This document shows, piece by piece, positions 34,601 to 45,400 of a stretch of DNA of 64,000 nucleotides. The position numbers and the translations under genes were made by a program. Below the pieces are notes generated by a model. It searched no databases, was not told the DNA's origin, and saw nothing but the letters and a program-made list of their open reading frames with translations. The DNA lies in the NCBI GenBank assembly GCA_009760855.2, contig WPIO01000031.1, forward strand, positions 3,893,501 to 3,957,500, written 5' to 3'. The DNA is from Cristatella mucedo (taxonomy: Eukaryota > Bryozoa > Phylactolaemata > Cristatellidae). Position 1 is the first letter of the stretch; the number at the start of each line of letters is the position of its first letter.

Positions 34601-37600
34601 CCTACAACCTCGAGCGGCTGCCTGGCATCGTCGTTGACGAGCATCGATGTGTCTTCAAATCACCTACACCGGCTGCCCACGACGATCTGTCGTCTGTCTA
34701 GGCTGACCACAATTCGTGTTGGACACAACCGTCTGGTGGCGCTGCCGCCGGGCTTCGGCGAGCTCGTGAATCTGCGGACTTTGGATGCCTCCAACAACCT
34801 GCTTCAAATCCTGCCAGCAAGCTTTAGGCGGCTTTGTCTTGACTTTTTGGATCTGTATGGAAACAGGTTCCTAGGAGAAGCAGCACCCAGCTGCAGCCTG
34901 CTAAAGCCCCTGGGCGACCAAGTCGCCTCGCTGTGCGAACTGTCTGCACGAGTGGTGGTAAAACGCAGGTTCGTCGGGCTCTGTTTACTCTCGCTGGGTT
35001 TGCTTTTTGAAGCGTGTCTTGTAGTAGCGACTTTTCTGGAGATATCAAAACTGGGCAGAATGCAGTTTCGTATAACTGCCACGGTTGCATCTTTCGTATA
35101 GCTGCCATGATTGCATCAGCAGCCATTGCACTGCAGCCTTCGTTGCCGCGATTGGCCTTTTTCCTAGTTACATTCATTGCCCGATACAATTGGTTATTTT
35201 GTCTTATTTTTTGAAAAACTTAAATGCAAGAAGGCCAATTAAACACATACTGCAACAGTCCTTCTAATTGAGTTTAAACTAAAGTGTTTTGGCAATGCAT
35301 TACTTGTCAATTAAAAAAAAAGAAGAAAGAGGAAAACATGGCTTGCCCTAAAATAATGTGAAGTCTAGTACTTCCAAAGAACATTATCTATCAGAACTTA
35401 AAAACATACCTATTTAGGACAGCATTTAGTGGGTCCTTGTGATTCGTCCTCGATGTGCTTATGCGTGCTGACACTGTTCATGCTGCCACTAACCACATTT
35501 GCATGCTGACCCAGTGCATGTAACCCCTAACCATGTTATTCATTTTGTTTGTTTTTCAAGCATGATTTTACTTACTATTCTATTGCGTATCACTTTGCAG
35601 CAAATGTAAAGCGCCTAGAAAGAGATTAAGTTCTCTGAGGGCGCTTTATCAAGTGCAATATTATTATTATTATTATTAGGAATTGCCATATGTATGCATA
35701 GGTGTTAGACTACAGACATATCGCCTTCGGTTCTGGCAGAGTTTTGCTGCTGACGTCGTTCACCGACTACCAGACGGAGACTCTGTCTGCTCCAAATTTC
35801 TCCTCAGGTGCTCTCCACTCATGCTCAGCATGGCAACAATTTGCCTGCTGTCAAGTTGCTAATCCTTCTTAAAAAATTGCCATGGTTTTTAAAGTTCGCA
35901 AGTTAACAATGCACTTAATCTTCACTGCAAGTTATTACATTGTTGCCATTAGCAACCCTTAAGGCATAGGATCTAACGCTCTCTTCCCCACCAGTTCGGT
36001 TACTTGGGGAGTTTCTCGGGCAGCGATCGTTGCATGCTGGTTCGAAATAGTCGTGCTGGAACTGCCCAATCAAAGATGTACCAAGTGGGGGGGGGGGGGT
36101 TGGCAGTGAACTGCGACTTGCTTATGGAGTTTTGCCCCTCCTTTCCCCCTCAACCTTCCCTCCCCCTTGATTTGCCTCGTCTGCTCTCTTGTGACCGGCT
36201 GCCTCTGGAGAAGGTCAAGGATGGACACGGTTTCGGCCCAACTCCCTGTTCTTACCCCGTTTGTGTAGCACAGTTTGATCCAGCTTCCTTGCAAACTGAG
36301 TTGGGCCAAGAATCAAAGTGGATATATATGATTATGTGTGTTGCGTACGTTAGCAGCTGAATTGGGCTTACAGTGGAAAAAACTGTATGGGTTAAGCTTG
36401 TAGTGTTAGTACCATGTGGCCATATCGTAAATGCTGCCAATTTGCAGACAAGTTTATTGTGAAGCATCGGCAAGGGCTTAACAGGTTCAGATTACATAAT
36501 TTATTTTTGTCTCTTGGCAGCAAGTTATTTCTTAATTGCTTGTATAGCACCCTAAGAGAACGTAATCTCTATTTGGAAGCCTCACATAATGCCACAGGGC
36601 TCGAGCCCACGACCTCGGTCATCAAATACTACATTCATCTTATGTAATGTAATTTATCTCCGTCAGCAACTCCACAAAGACTATGTGGGTGTTTTGTATA
36701 GCAAACTCTAGCCTAAGTGGCTTTCGGTACGAATTCGATAGCCAGACTTCATTTCATGCAACAAAGAGAAACTTGGAAGCATAGCAGAGCCAGGAGACCA
36801 GTTGAGGTAGTGAGTAACATGGAAGTAGCAGCTCAGGACCACTGGAAAGGATGAGCCATAGTCGGCAGCAGGAGAATAGTTGTCGTTGCTTAAGAAAGTA
36901 TATACAGTGGCCTTTATTCCCCACACTTTTATGACCAAAACGCACCTATTTATGACAGCATTTAGTGGGTCCCTGTGATTCGTCCTTTATGTGCTTATGT
37001 GTGCTGACACTGTTGCATGCTGCCACTAACCACACTTGCATGCTGACCCTGTGCATGTCACCCCTAACCATGTTATTCATGTTGTTCATCATCAAGCATG
37101 ATACCACTCACCATTCGATCCTGTTTCCTTTGCAGCAAATGTAAAGCGCCTAGAAAGAGATTGAGGCAGGATTGAGTTCTCTGGGGGCGTTTTATCAAGT
37201 GTATTGTTATTATTATCATTATGAGTGATTAACTTGAAAATGAAATGCCTACTACTGGGTTTGCTTGAGTGAGCACTCGAACTGGTTTGGTCCTGCGTTT
37301 AAGGTGCTTGCCTCGACCAAGGTCTGGCTGAGGTCGGGGGGGGGGGGGGGGCTTGAGCCCCGAGGCACATGTGAAGCGCCTGAATAGTGATTAAGTTCTC
37401 TTAGGGCGCTATACGAATGAACTATATAAGCCACTTTCTCTGCATGTTCAGCTTCTTATTGAATTTAATTTGTCATACTATGAACTGCCAGATGTCTTTG
37501 CATCATGCCTAAAACTTCCTGCCTTGTGGAATATCTGCAGGAAGAAGCTAAGCTAGTGATTCCTTGGTGGCATGAGAATGGGTGGTGATCAGAACGAATG

Positions 37601-38239
37601 TGGACTTGCATAGCACCACAATAGACATTGTGTGAAGCAGGGCTACCTGGATTCCTGCCGTGCTGCTACAAAGCGGGCAACCCCTACTGTATACTTGAAC
37701 GGTGCACTGGAGCCACACACTCTGCAAACTCAGCTCCATCGTCATTGCTTGCTTTTGAAAGAGATGTCACGTGTTTCAGGGTGACAATCTTGTCACCCTA
37801 CTCGAGAGCTGTAAACCACTGCTTTAAAGCCCATTTCACTTGTATGCAATTGTGAGGGCAGCTGCTCACTCGTTTTTGTTTCATTCTCTATGCATGCCAG
37901 TGAAAGTTGTTCTGGTGATAGGGATAATCCCCGTGTGGCTGTCTCGATAGCATATTCGTCTGTCCTACTTCCTTAGGATCCCATTGCATTTTCGTTTGCA
38001 GGCTCAAGTATGGAGCCGACGATCTGCCTCGATGTCTCATTGAATACGTGAGGTCGGCAAAGCAGTGCTCGGCCTGCTCAGGGCCATGCTTCGAGTCTCA
38101 CGCCTCGTGCATTCTAAGCATGAGCGTTCGTGACCTGGTCAAGGAAACGTTCTCCACACTCGATGCAGCAGGACGAAGTGACGTGCCCCTGCAAGTCTTC
38201 TCCTGCTCACCTTTGTGCCTCCGTAAGGTTATGCGATAA
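26704..38239 (+). CDS. LRR1: LRR1 (PPIL5), leucine-rich repeat substrate receptor of CUL2 ubiquitin ligase, complete
   Basis: LRR1 is a nuclear CRL2 substrate receptor; in other animals CRL2-LRR1 ubiquitylates the replicative CMG helicase at termination. Exons 26704-26880, 32502-32600, 32920-33183, 34415-34968 and 38002-38239 join in phase to a 443-residue protein (human 414). The start MKVLADVHISNRLLPSL matches the family N-terminus; KFVDEGKATICFAEP (exon 2) is nearly identical to vertebrate LRR1. Exon 3 ends with DYPVTRGFPQSLEELQ. Exon 4 begins VSYCKLKRVDSRIL and holds six LRRs (residues about 196-332), each with L-x2-L-x-L/V-S/G-x-N. The last exon (366-443) has the conserved Cys cluster QCSACSGPCF and FSCSPLC, perhaps zinc-binding. 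The extra length is mainly in exon 3 (Gly/Ser/Glu-rich insert). Introns 1 and 4 are large and LINE-filled. Confidence 0.95.
26904..26930. repeat. Perfect 12-bp hairpin just inside LRR1 intron 1
   Basis: TTAGAGCACTCT at 26904-26915 is the exact reverse complement of 26919-26930, with loop TAT. It begins 23 bases after the exon 1 donor. Function unknown. Confidence 0.7.
27845..28740 (+). mobile_element. LINE family A, 3' part, with antisense self-insertion
   Basis: The + strand carries the [13 protein letters not shown] and LVLTHKAYHRLAPSHL segments, then FQPPRALRSCMDNKLAVPF-like sequence. Between about 28,165 and 28,360 it is interrupted by an inverted piece of the family A 3' end (CTCCACAAAGCCTCAAAG to GCAGTTGAGGTAG). 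The same 3' sequence is also found at 36.65-36.9 kb. In LRR1 intron 1. Confidence 0.8.
28741..29699 (+). other. LRR1 intron 1, no feature recognised
   Basis: No similarity recognised in either strand; only short open frames. Confidence 0.4.
29700..29885 (+). mobile_element. LINE 3'-tail fragment (third tail type)
   Basis: It begins AGTAACCGGTGGCCCAGAG, contains GAGTGTCTTCTTGTG and CTTGGTTATTTCTTC, and ends CTTGGGGTGCTATACAAACG followed by TTATTGTTATTATTATG. Same architecture as 31,470-31,745. Confidence 0.65.
29996..30085. repeat. 20-bp tandem repeat, about 4.5 units
   Basis: The unit starts CTGTCTGTATCGGTAGACGG; later units vary at a few bases. In LRR1 intron 1. Confidence 0.85.
30560..31467 (+). 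mobile_element. LINE family B, 3' coding end plus 3' UTR and ATT tail
   Basis: The + strand retains SLQASALNRHQLVQSSAARL and LHWLRIKHRIDF, then a broken frame, then the 3' UTR (GCACCTATTTATGACAGCAA at about 31,217, GCGCATGCTGACCCTGTGC-type blocks). It ends in GCCTAGAAAGAGATTGAG and a long (ATT)n at 31,427-31,467. In LRR1 intron 1. Confidence 0.82.
31470..31745 (+). mobile_element. LINE 3'-tail fragment with AT microsatellite
   Basis: It carries GACTCTGAGTGTCTTCTTTC, an (AT)n tract at about 31,588-31,616, TTAACCTTTGGTTATTGC and the tail GAATAGAGATTTAGTTTCCC ending in ATT repeats. It abuts the preceding element's tail. Confidence 0.6.
31819..31953 (-). mobile_element. tRNA-derived SINE
   Basis: Read on the - strand it has an A-box-like TGGCCCAGTGG and a B-box-like GGGCTCGAGCC. 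The tail follows: GAAGCGCCTGAATGGAGATT, then CTCTTAGGCTCTATACAAATG. The tail is nearly the same as that of LINE family B. In LRR1 intron 1. Confidence 0.85.
33658..34030 (-). mobile_element. SINE copy followed by LINE family A 3' end, both antisense
   Basis: 33,658-33,796 is a SINE in reverse, from its AAATTGTTTATTTA-type tail to GGTTTGGCTCAGCGGTTAAG. From about 33,800 to 34,030 comes the inverted 3' region of LINE family A (ATTCGGTAACCAACAGACTT, AGCAGGAGAGTAGACGTCG). In LRR1 intron 3. Confidence 0.78.
35395..35682 (+). mobile_element. LINE family B 3' UTR and tail
   Basis: It runs from ACATACCTATTTAGGACAGC through CTGACACTGTTCATGCTGCC to GCGCCTAGAAAGAGATTAAG, CTCTGAGGGCGCTTTATC and ATT repeats. 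5'-truncated. In LRR1 intron 4. Confidence 0.9.
36535..36900 (-). mobile_element. Truncated SINE plus LINE family A 3' end, antisense
   Basis: 36,535-36,623 is the tail and B-box half of the SINE in reverse. About 36,640-36,900 is the inverted 3' part of LINE family A (CTCCACAAAGACTATGTGGG, GACCAGTTGAGGTAGTGAG). In LRR1 intron 4. Confidence 0.75.
36938..37222 (+). mobile_element. LINE family B 3' UTR and tail
   Basis: Near-duplicate of 35,395-35,682: ACGCACCTATTTATGACAGC, GTGCTGACACTGTTGCATGC, GCGCCTAGAAAGAGATTGAG, then GGGGGCGTTTTATCAAG and TTATTATTATC. Confidence 0.9.
37277..37425 (+). mobile_element. tRNA-derived SINE with poly-G expansion
   Basis: The head is CGAACTGGTTTGGTCC, with GGTCTGGCTGAGGTC before a run of about 14 G at 37,338-37,351 where the B box begins. 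The tail is GTGAAGCGCCTGAATAGTGA, then CTCTTAGGGCGCTATACG. In LRR1 intron 4. Confidence 0.85.
37430..38001 (+). other. End of LRR1 intron 4, no feature recognised
   Basis: No repeat copy or exon recognised; the acceptor TTCGTTTGCAG ends at 38001. Confidence 0.5.
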
Positions 38240-38522
38240 TCAGAAAAAAAGAAAAGTGACAGACATTGCCCCTGCAACTTTGTCGATGACGATTGTAAAA
38301 AGAAAGCTGCTGTGAACTTCAGGCAGAAAATGGAGATGCCGTGTTTCCAACAAAACAGACGAGCTGGCCGAGTGAGACTTGGTAATAGGCTTCCATGGTG
38401 ATGATGTTTGTCTCCAATCATGCATCCAAAGATGATATGCCTAGAAGCTGGGAGGCTGCTGTGACAACAGCTTTGATCTGGCTTGCCAGCAGTCTGCTAT
38501 CAGAGCCTGTTTTTGGCTGATT

Positions 38523-38528
38523 ATTAAA
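38523..38528 (+). terminator. LRR1: Possible LRR1 polyadenylation signal (ATTAAA)
   Basis: ATTAAA lies about 285 bases after the LRR1 stop. No AATAAA is closer on this strand. The signal is a common variant and AT-rich chance matches are frequent, so the call is weak. Confidence 0.3.
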
Positions 38529-38678
38529 AGTGCATTGTTACAAACGTAGAGGCAATGCAACGTCTTCGTGACAGCGTCTTCGTGACAGCGTGTAAAAGTA
38601 TTACGACCAGAAAGCAATGCTGTGCTGCTACTCCTCCCATCTTCAGAGCTGATGGTTTAGCAAGAAAAAGGAAAAATA

Positions 38679-38684
38679 TTTATT
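38679..38684 (-). terminator. HDHD2: Possible HDHD2 polyadenylation signal
   Basis: TTTATT on the + strand reads AATAAA on the - strand, 660 bases past the HDHD2 stop at 39,345. If used, the HDHD2 3' UTR would end very close to the end of the convergent LRR1 transcript. Confidence 0.25.
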
Positions 38685-39344
38685 TCTCATTAGTGCTGAT
38701 AATAGGCCAATATCAAAGGAGCATCGAGCGTTAACCTGTTAGCATGACCGGATCAGGTAACAGGCGTGCGTGTTAGGGTTACCTTACCAACAGCTAGCAC
38801 TGGTCAGTCAAATTCAATGGACGAAACCGTATAGACCCTGCACTGTTGCTAGGTCTAACCTCAGAGCAGCTATCAGCACGACTGCTTAAGGAGCAGCTCT
38901 GTAATAAACGTAAAAAAAGACAACAACAGCATAACCTGCACACCGGTCACGTGGTCCGTTGCCCGAGCTGGGTGGGGCAAATAGCTTTTCAAGACTAGTC
39001 TTTTCATCTGAAGACAGGTCTTTTGTTTGGAATATGCTGTTACCAAGCAACCGATGCTGTAGTTTTCATGAGCCGAAACTCTTTTGATAGATGATGGGCT
39101 GCAATGTAAGACAAACGAGCTCTTGGGCTTCATTTGAGGTGGTCGGGCACCTACTTTTCCAGCTGTATGCATGCAATAGGGCTGCTGCTCTTCGGCATGG
39201 CTGATTGCCAGTCAGCTTTCATGACTGCCTCAGACCAATGTGCACGTGACAATGTTCTGAGGATTTGCACAGGACTAGGACCTGCGCACATCCGACACCA
39301 CTTGCTGCTAGTGAGTCCGTACATTCGATTGAGTCAGCAGTCTG

Positions 39345-42300
39345 TCAAACGGTGCTGTCCACGAGCTCCTGCTGGTTTCCTAGGCGACCGCCAGGGCTAG
39401 CAGCACCGAGCGCAGATATGATGGCATCCACAGCATGACTGAAGCTCTCACACACCATATATGGTGGCTGCTGAAGCTTCCTCTCGTCTCCGGGCCTGTA
39501 CTTCCCTACAGTTGTTAAAGCTGCACCAAACAGCCGTGCCAAGATCGCGGGAGCAGCCGAGACCCGAACGGGTGTAGCCACACTGCCAGGCAGAACAGCA
39601 GTATACGAGCACGACTTCCGGCCGAACATGGGGCACGGTAAAATAAGAAAGCGTTTTCGTTACGATCTTCTCTGGCTTAGCAGCTTACCAGTTCGTACGA
39701 GCACACCCTTGATGCCAACATTGGTCGCCCCGCCCACGTCGTCAAGCACGTCCTACGAAAAGAGCACATAAACCTGAAGCCATGCTTGCCCACACGATTT
39801 TCGGGGGAGGGGCGGCACGTGCAGCACTGCATGCACAGTAGGCACGAGCGCGGGCAGCTATGGGACCCCGGCAGGAGAGCGAAAAGCTAGAATGATAAAA
39901 GTCGGTTCATTCAATGGTGAAGGAGCAACTGCCGAAGCAGCGGTGCTTATGGGCAAGGTGGCTGCCTGGTGGCATCCTAGACACTGTAACAGTGGGTGGG
40001 CAGTTCACTGATCTCGTCCTCCAAAATCCAGCCAGCTTGATGCCGGGATTGGGCTTGGTTTTGGTGCAACAGCATCTGCTGGCTAGGGGTACGATCATTG
40101 CAACAAAAAAAGTTTAAAAAACACTCAAGGCTACCAGGTTTAACAGGCTCATTTATGTAGCGGCCAAAGAGCCTCAATCGTGTGGGGGCGAGCGTGTGGG
40201 GGCGACTGGCTAGCGTGTGACGACACGGCGCCAGCAAGCAGCAACAGCCTGGGCTGCTGCAATGCTGCTCCGGATACGCACATCTCCGATCATGAAGCAG
40301 TCCTCTGGTCTGCAGCCGATGCTTGTTGTGGCCTCCAGAAAGAAGGAAGGCTCAGGCTTGCCGATTACTGAGCACGTCTTGCCTGTTGCATATTCCAGTG
40401 CCATGACGAACGGTCCTATCAGCAGATAGCCAAACGTACGAGAGGGCGGATGCCGGAGGAATGCGATATCATCAGCCGCGCATGCGAGCGTGCCCTGCCA
40501 AAACGCACAAGCGACAGTCAGCCTGTGCTCTTACACCAGCCAATCAGCATCGGCTAGGCAGCCACCCAGGTGAGCAGCAGTGGCAACTGCTACTTCGACC
40601 TAGTTTGGTTATGAAGATTCTCATGCAAGCGAATGCTGCTGTTCATCGGAGAGGCACGTGGTAGATAGAGCCCGAGTAGGCAACTCAATTTCGACTTTAG
40701 GAAAACTCGCAAGTGACCACAAATCCTGTCGCCATCCCCGATGCAGAGATAATAACGGTAACTAGCGACATCGCCCATTGCACGATATCATTTACTGCTA
40801 TCACAAGCCTTGCACGCCAGGACAATATGCCATCTTAGTTCACGAGTCACAGATGAAAAGAGAAATACGTGAGAATTCAGTCTTCACTTGCCTATGCAGG
40901 CATGGTGTTGCATGGTATTTTCATAAAACAGGTGATCTGAAGTAGCAACAGGTCACACTCTGCACAGCAGCAGCCATGCCGACAGCTCACCTGGCCCCAG
41001 AGCCAGGCCATCAGGTCTCTGGTAGTATCGACCTTTATTAAGTGCAATCAGATGGGCACCGTCAAGAACGAGCCGAAAAGCTCGGTTCATGTCATCGTAG
41101 CCAAACTTGCTCGGTGCCAGCCCGATGACTACTGAGTTGGGTTCGGCAGCCGACTGCTGCTCATCGTACATTCCTAAAAGAGCACGAATGCATGGCCAAA
41201 CAGCAGGCCCGGCTTGACGCACGAGTCGTCTCCAGGACGCAAGTGAGCAGCAGCAGAGCGGCTGATACGCATGGCATCGCAGAGGCCAATCCATTCGAGC
41301 CATCGCGATTAGCAAGCTGTTGCCACAGCAAAGATAGATAGCCTGTCACCCTCGTGACAGTTCGGAGGAGTTCAAGGTCACGGTCCTATCTATGCATGGG
41401 CAGCTCGTGGCAGTTTTTTCGAGCAGCGCAGCGCTCTAAGCGAGCAGCGGCTGCTGCTGCTTCTTCGCCGGGCATCCACGATCACGGCCGCTCAAAGTGC
41501 TTAAAAGCATCACGTGACACTGGGTATCGTGACAAGCTAACCTAGAAATTCCATCATCGCATCCGGCTCGAGCATCAGAAGTGGCCGCAGACCGCGCTGC
41601 TCGACGAACGACCGAGTCGCGGTCAACGAGGTGACTATCTCGTCCAAACGGATCGTAAAACCAATGTCGGTCAGCTTGGCATGAAGGGTCGCCCTCGATT
41701 CCTTCGTCGTGTTGCTCACGAACTTCAGCTTGACGCCGGCCGCTCGAAGTCTGCCAACGAACGAACGAACGCCACGCGGCGTCGGCGCCGTGGCGGCAGC
41801 CCGCACGACAGCGCACACGACCGGCGGAGGACCAGCAGACAGCTCTCGAAGCCCAGCTTCTTCTGAATGGCGGCCTCCATCACGCAGCTGCATCACTCCT
41901 CTGTCCACAGCATTCCGTGCGGCCACCGCGTCATTGCCGACCATCCGGTGCTGACCGAAGGCACGCGCGCGCCGCGAGCACACGGTCGGTATCCCAGGCA
42001 TTTCGGCATCACGGCATTTCGGCTGGCACCGTGTGAGGGGCACCGTGTGAGGGGCACCGTGTGAGCGGCAGTAGCAGCGCTTCGCCGCTCTTCGGCGTCT
42101 CTGGCTGCCTCGGGTTTGGGTCCGCACTGCCAACAAGCACGGCGCTGCGGCGGGGCTGTGTAAGAATTGTGGAATTGAGTTGCACTGTCTGCGACCTGTA
42201 GGGAAAAAACTTCTGTTGCCAACGGTCTTCAAGTGTAGGAATGAAACAGCTAATCTTTTGTCCATAGAGGACATAAGGGCAAGACGAGGCTGAAAGTGGT

Positions 42301-42426
42301 GCAGCAGTTCAGCAAGGCAAAAAGGAGCCAAGCCGTGGTGGACCTGATGAGCACCCACCGGATCCAACTAAGAACTATAGTATAACCAAAGACCTGACTT
42401 CCAAGTCAACAGAAACATCGCAGATG

Positions 42427-42483
<57 letters not shown>

Positions 42484-45400
42484 ATTTGGAGTACCGACAG
42501 ACGAGGTCGACTACATCGTCTAATTGACAATCATCTATTAGTGCTAGCAGGTGACACCAAACTCCACAGCCTCCTGCAACTCGCAATAATGTAGCATTAT
42601 ATAGGACAGAGTGTCTTACCTTAATTCTGCCCATTCAGTTTTACAAGCACAGACCACAACAGGGCAGCCAGACAGAACAGCATTAACTAGCTCCTTAGTT
42701 CTGTCTCGGCTTGATTATTGTAATTCCCTTTTGGCTGGGCTGCCAAAGAAAGCTATTAGGCCACTGCAGCAGACTATGAATATGGCTGCATGGCTAGTCT
42801 TCTAGTCCCAGCGGTTTGAGCACGTGTCTCCTTTGCTAAAAGAGCCAGGATGGCTGCCGGTTGATCAAAGGATACAGAGCCAAGTTCTTATGCTGACCCA
42901 CAAGGCCCACCACGGCTTGGCTCCTTTGTACCTAGCTGAACTGCTGAACCAATTTCAGCCTCTTCGCGCCCTCAGGTCCTGTGTGGACAATAAATTAGCT
43001 GTTCCATTGCTGCGCTTAAAGACCGTTGGCGACAGAAGCTTTAGCTCTGCAGGTCCTAGACTGTGGAACTCACATCCACAATTCTTACGCAACAACAACT
43101 ACTCTCCTGCTGCCGACTATGGCTCATCCTTTTCAGCAGTCCTGAGCTGCTACTTCCATGCTACTCACTACCTCAGCTGCTCTCCTGACTCTGCTATGCT
43201 TCCCACTTTCTCTTTGTCGCGTGAGACGAAGTCTGTTGGCTACCGAATGCGTACCGAAAGCCGCTTAGGCTGTGAGTGCGCTACACAAAACTCTCCTGCA
43301 TAACACCCACATGGTCTTTATGACTTTGTGGAGTTACAGACGGATATACATTACATAGATCCCTGAGCCTAACTGCACCCCCCCCCCACCTACAAGTGCC
43401 GACTGGTAGCTGGCAACAGCGGGCTTCGCCAAAGCCACCGTGTGCTTTTGCTGGACACCGAGTCCTGGAATTGTGTCAATCAAAACGGCATCGCTGGCTG
43501 CTGTTTGAAGGTAGATATCCTAACTGCTCCCAAGGGCAAGCCCTTGCAGCCCCTGCACAACCGTGCCTGCAGCCGGCATAGCAGAGTGGCTCACGGGAGA
43601 ACAGCAAGATAATCAAGATGCTTTGGATTGGCTGGAAATTTGCGCAAGTGTTGGACGAGGTTCGGAGCGCAGCTCAGAGCGAATGTGTAACTGCCTACTC
43701 GGAGAGCTTGGACTCCATCGCAGAGCGCACTCGTTTCAAGCGGCTAACAGGGCACCCACCAAGGTTTGAGCCACGTCAGGCCTAACTTTTCAGCCAACAC
43801 AAAGAGTGCACAATCAAGACTGTCGACATGGGAATCCAGTCGGAGAAGGCAGCCAATAGCAAATCTACAAAGTATCTACATCTACCGCAGTATACATCTT
43901 CGGCAGAACTCGGGCACCTTGCCGGCAGCTGCGGCTTAATGGACTTAACGAGAACTCGGCTGCCCCAGTGGTGCACCCCTAATGCTCGTCTTCCTTGTCT
44001 TCTGCTGCTGCTCTATGGCTGCTGCCGTATATCTATGTGCTCTATGCTGAGCTACATCCGAGCGTCCGTTCCACAGCTGGCCACGGTTAAGAGAAAGTAA
44101 GGAAAATGCTCTCGAATATGAGTTGACAATACAAAAATCATTACACCTTGAATTAAAGAGCGTGTAACCATCCGCAAACTTACAATTTTGTATGACGCCT
44201 GCTGCCGAACATTCAAGACTTTTAGAATGCCACTGAAAGTAAATCTCATGCTTTTGGCAGGAAGTGACCAAAATTTGCTTTCATTCTATCTACAAAAAGC
44301 CCATACCTCGAACACTATTCGGCAAAATGCATCCCAAATGTTGAGATGTCGTAATGACAGAAAGCTCTTAAAATGTATTATATTCATTTTGCCTCCTTTA
44401 CCATCCCGCGTGGGCATTCTTGCTTACTTACTATCAGTAACGTTCTGATAATCTGTAGAGGTCAGGTGCAGATGTTACAAACGTGGCGTGCGACTTCCAC
44501 GTCCAATCAGAACTAGGCTGCATACACATCGCTTGTAACGTGCTAGTCTCAGCCGATGCACGACGAATAATGGTGAGGCCTGAACCTTGCACCACGGCTA
44601 GCTACTTGTAGGTGCTGCACCGATGAACGCAGGTACGCTGACAGTAGCAGAACCACGGTAGTGACGACGAGCGCTCCACCATAGCATATCAAGTCCTAAT
44701 CCATAATGCAGACGAGTCTTATTTAACACCAGCGGATGTTTACAGGCGTTCAACGGCAGCCACGACGTACATCAACGGCTGTGTGGCCTAGAGCTCACAT
44801 CAGCTCCGATGCCTTTAACCCTGAGTATTGAATCTCCCCCCCCCCACATATCTCAGGGCGCCGGCCTTTTACACGGCCTCGGCAATAAGATAACGCATAA
44901 TCGCGAATAATTACTAACCGCCATAATTTGGCTAGTTTAGCTGGCGCTGCGTTAACAGAGGGTGAGAGATAGGAAACATAAGAGGACATCCTGTTCTCCA
45001 AGACTCGCCGGGCGACCAGCGACAACTGATATAGGAATTCTCCTACTATGATTGGATCTAAACTGCTGCAGCGCTAGCTGTACCAGTGAAGCTAGGCGAA
45101 AAGACGTGCACTCATAAAGGGCTTGGGGATTAGTGATATTAAATTCGGCAGAGAAACCCTGATAAATAGCATAAAAGATTCGCGAGTGAACGTCGTATCG
45201 CTGAGATTCGCCAGTCAGAAGCAGTCTCGCTACGTATACCGGGTAGCCTCTTTTTGAGCTGGTTTGCATTGATAAATCAGCTGGATGGAAACGTATAGCC
45301 AGGCCAAGTCGATCGTATTTATGCTATTAAAGTTGGGTATCGGTAAATCGCTCACTAGTCAGCCTAGTCCGCTTTCCCTAAAGCGGTGTCGAAAAAAGCC

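Larger units (their letters stand above)
38240..39344. other. Convergent LRR1 / HDHD2 3' UTR interval
   Basis: 1.1 kb between the two stop codons. It contains both candidate polyadenylation signals (38,523 and 38,679) and a 15-bp duplicate (TCTTCGTGACAGCG twice at about 38,563-38,592). No further gene seen. Confidence 0.5.

Noticed and set aside
41751-42367. Long - strand frame extending upstream of HDHD2 exon 2
   Set aside because: It contains GC-rich tandem repeats and a LINE family A fragment. The exon at 45,668-45,762 joins in phase at 41,750 and supplies the conserved N-terminus.
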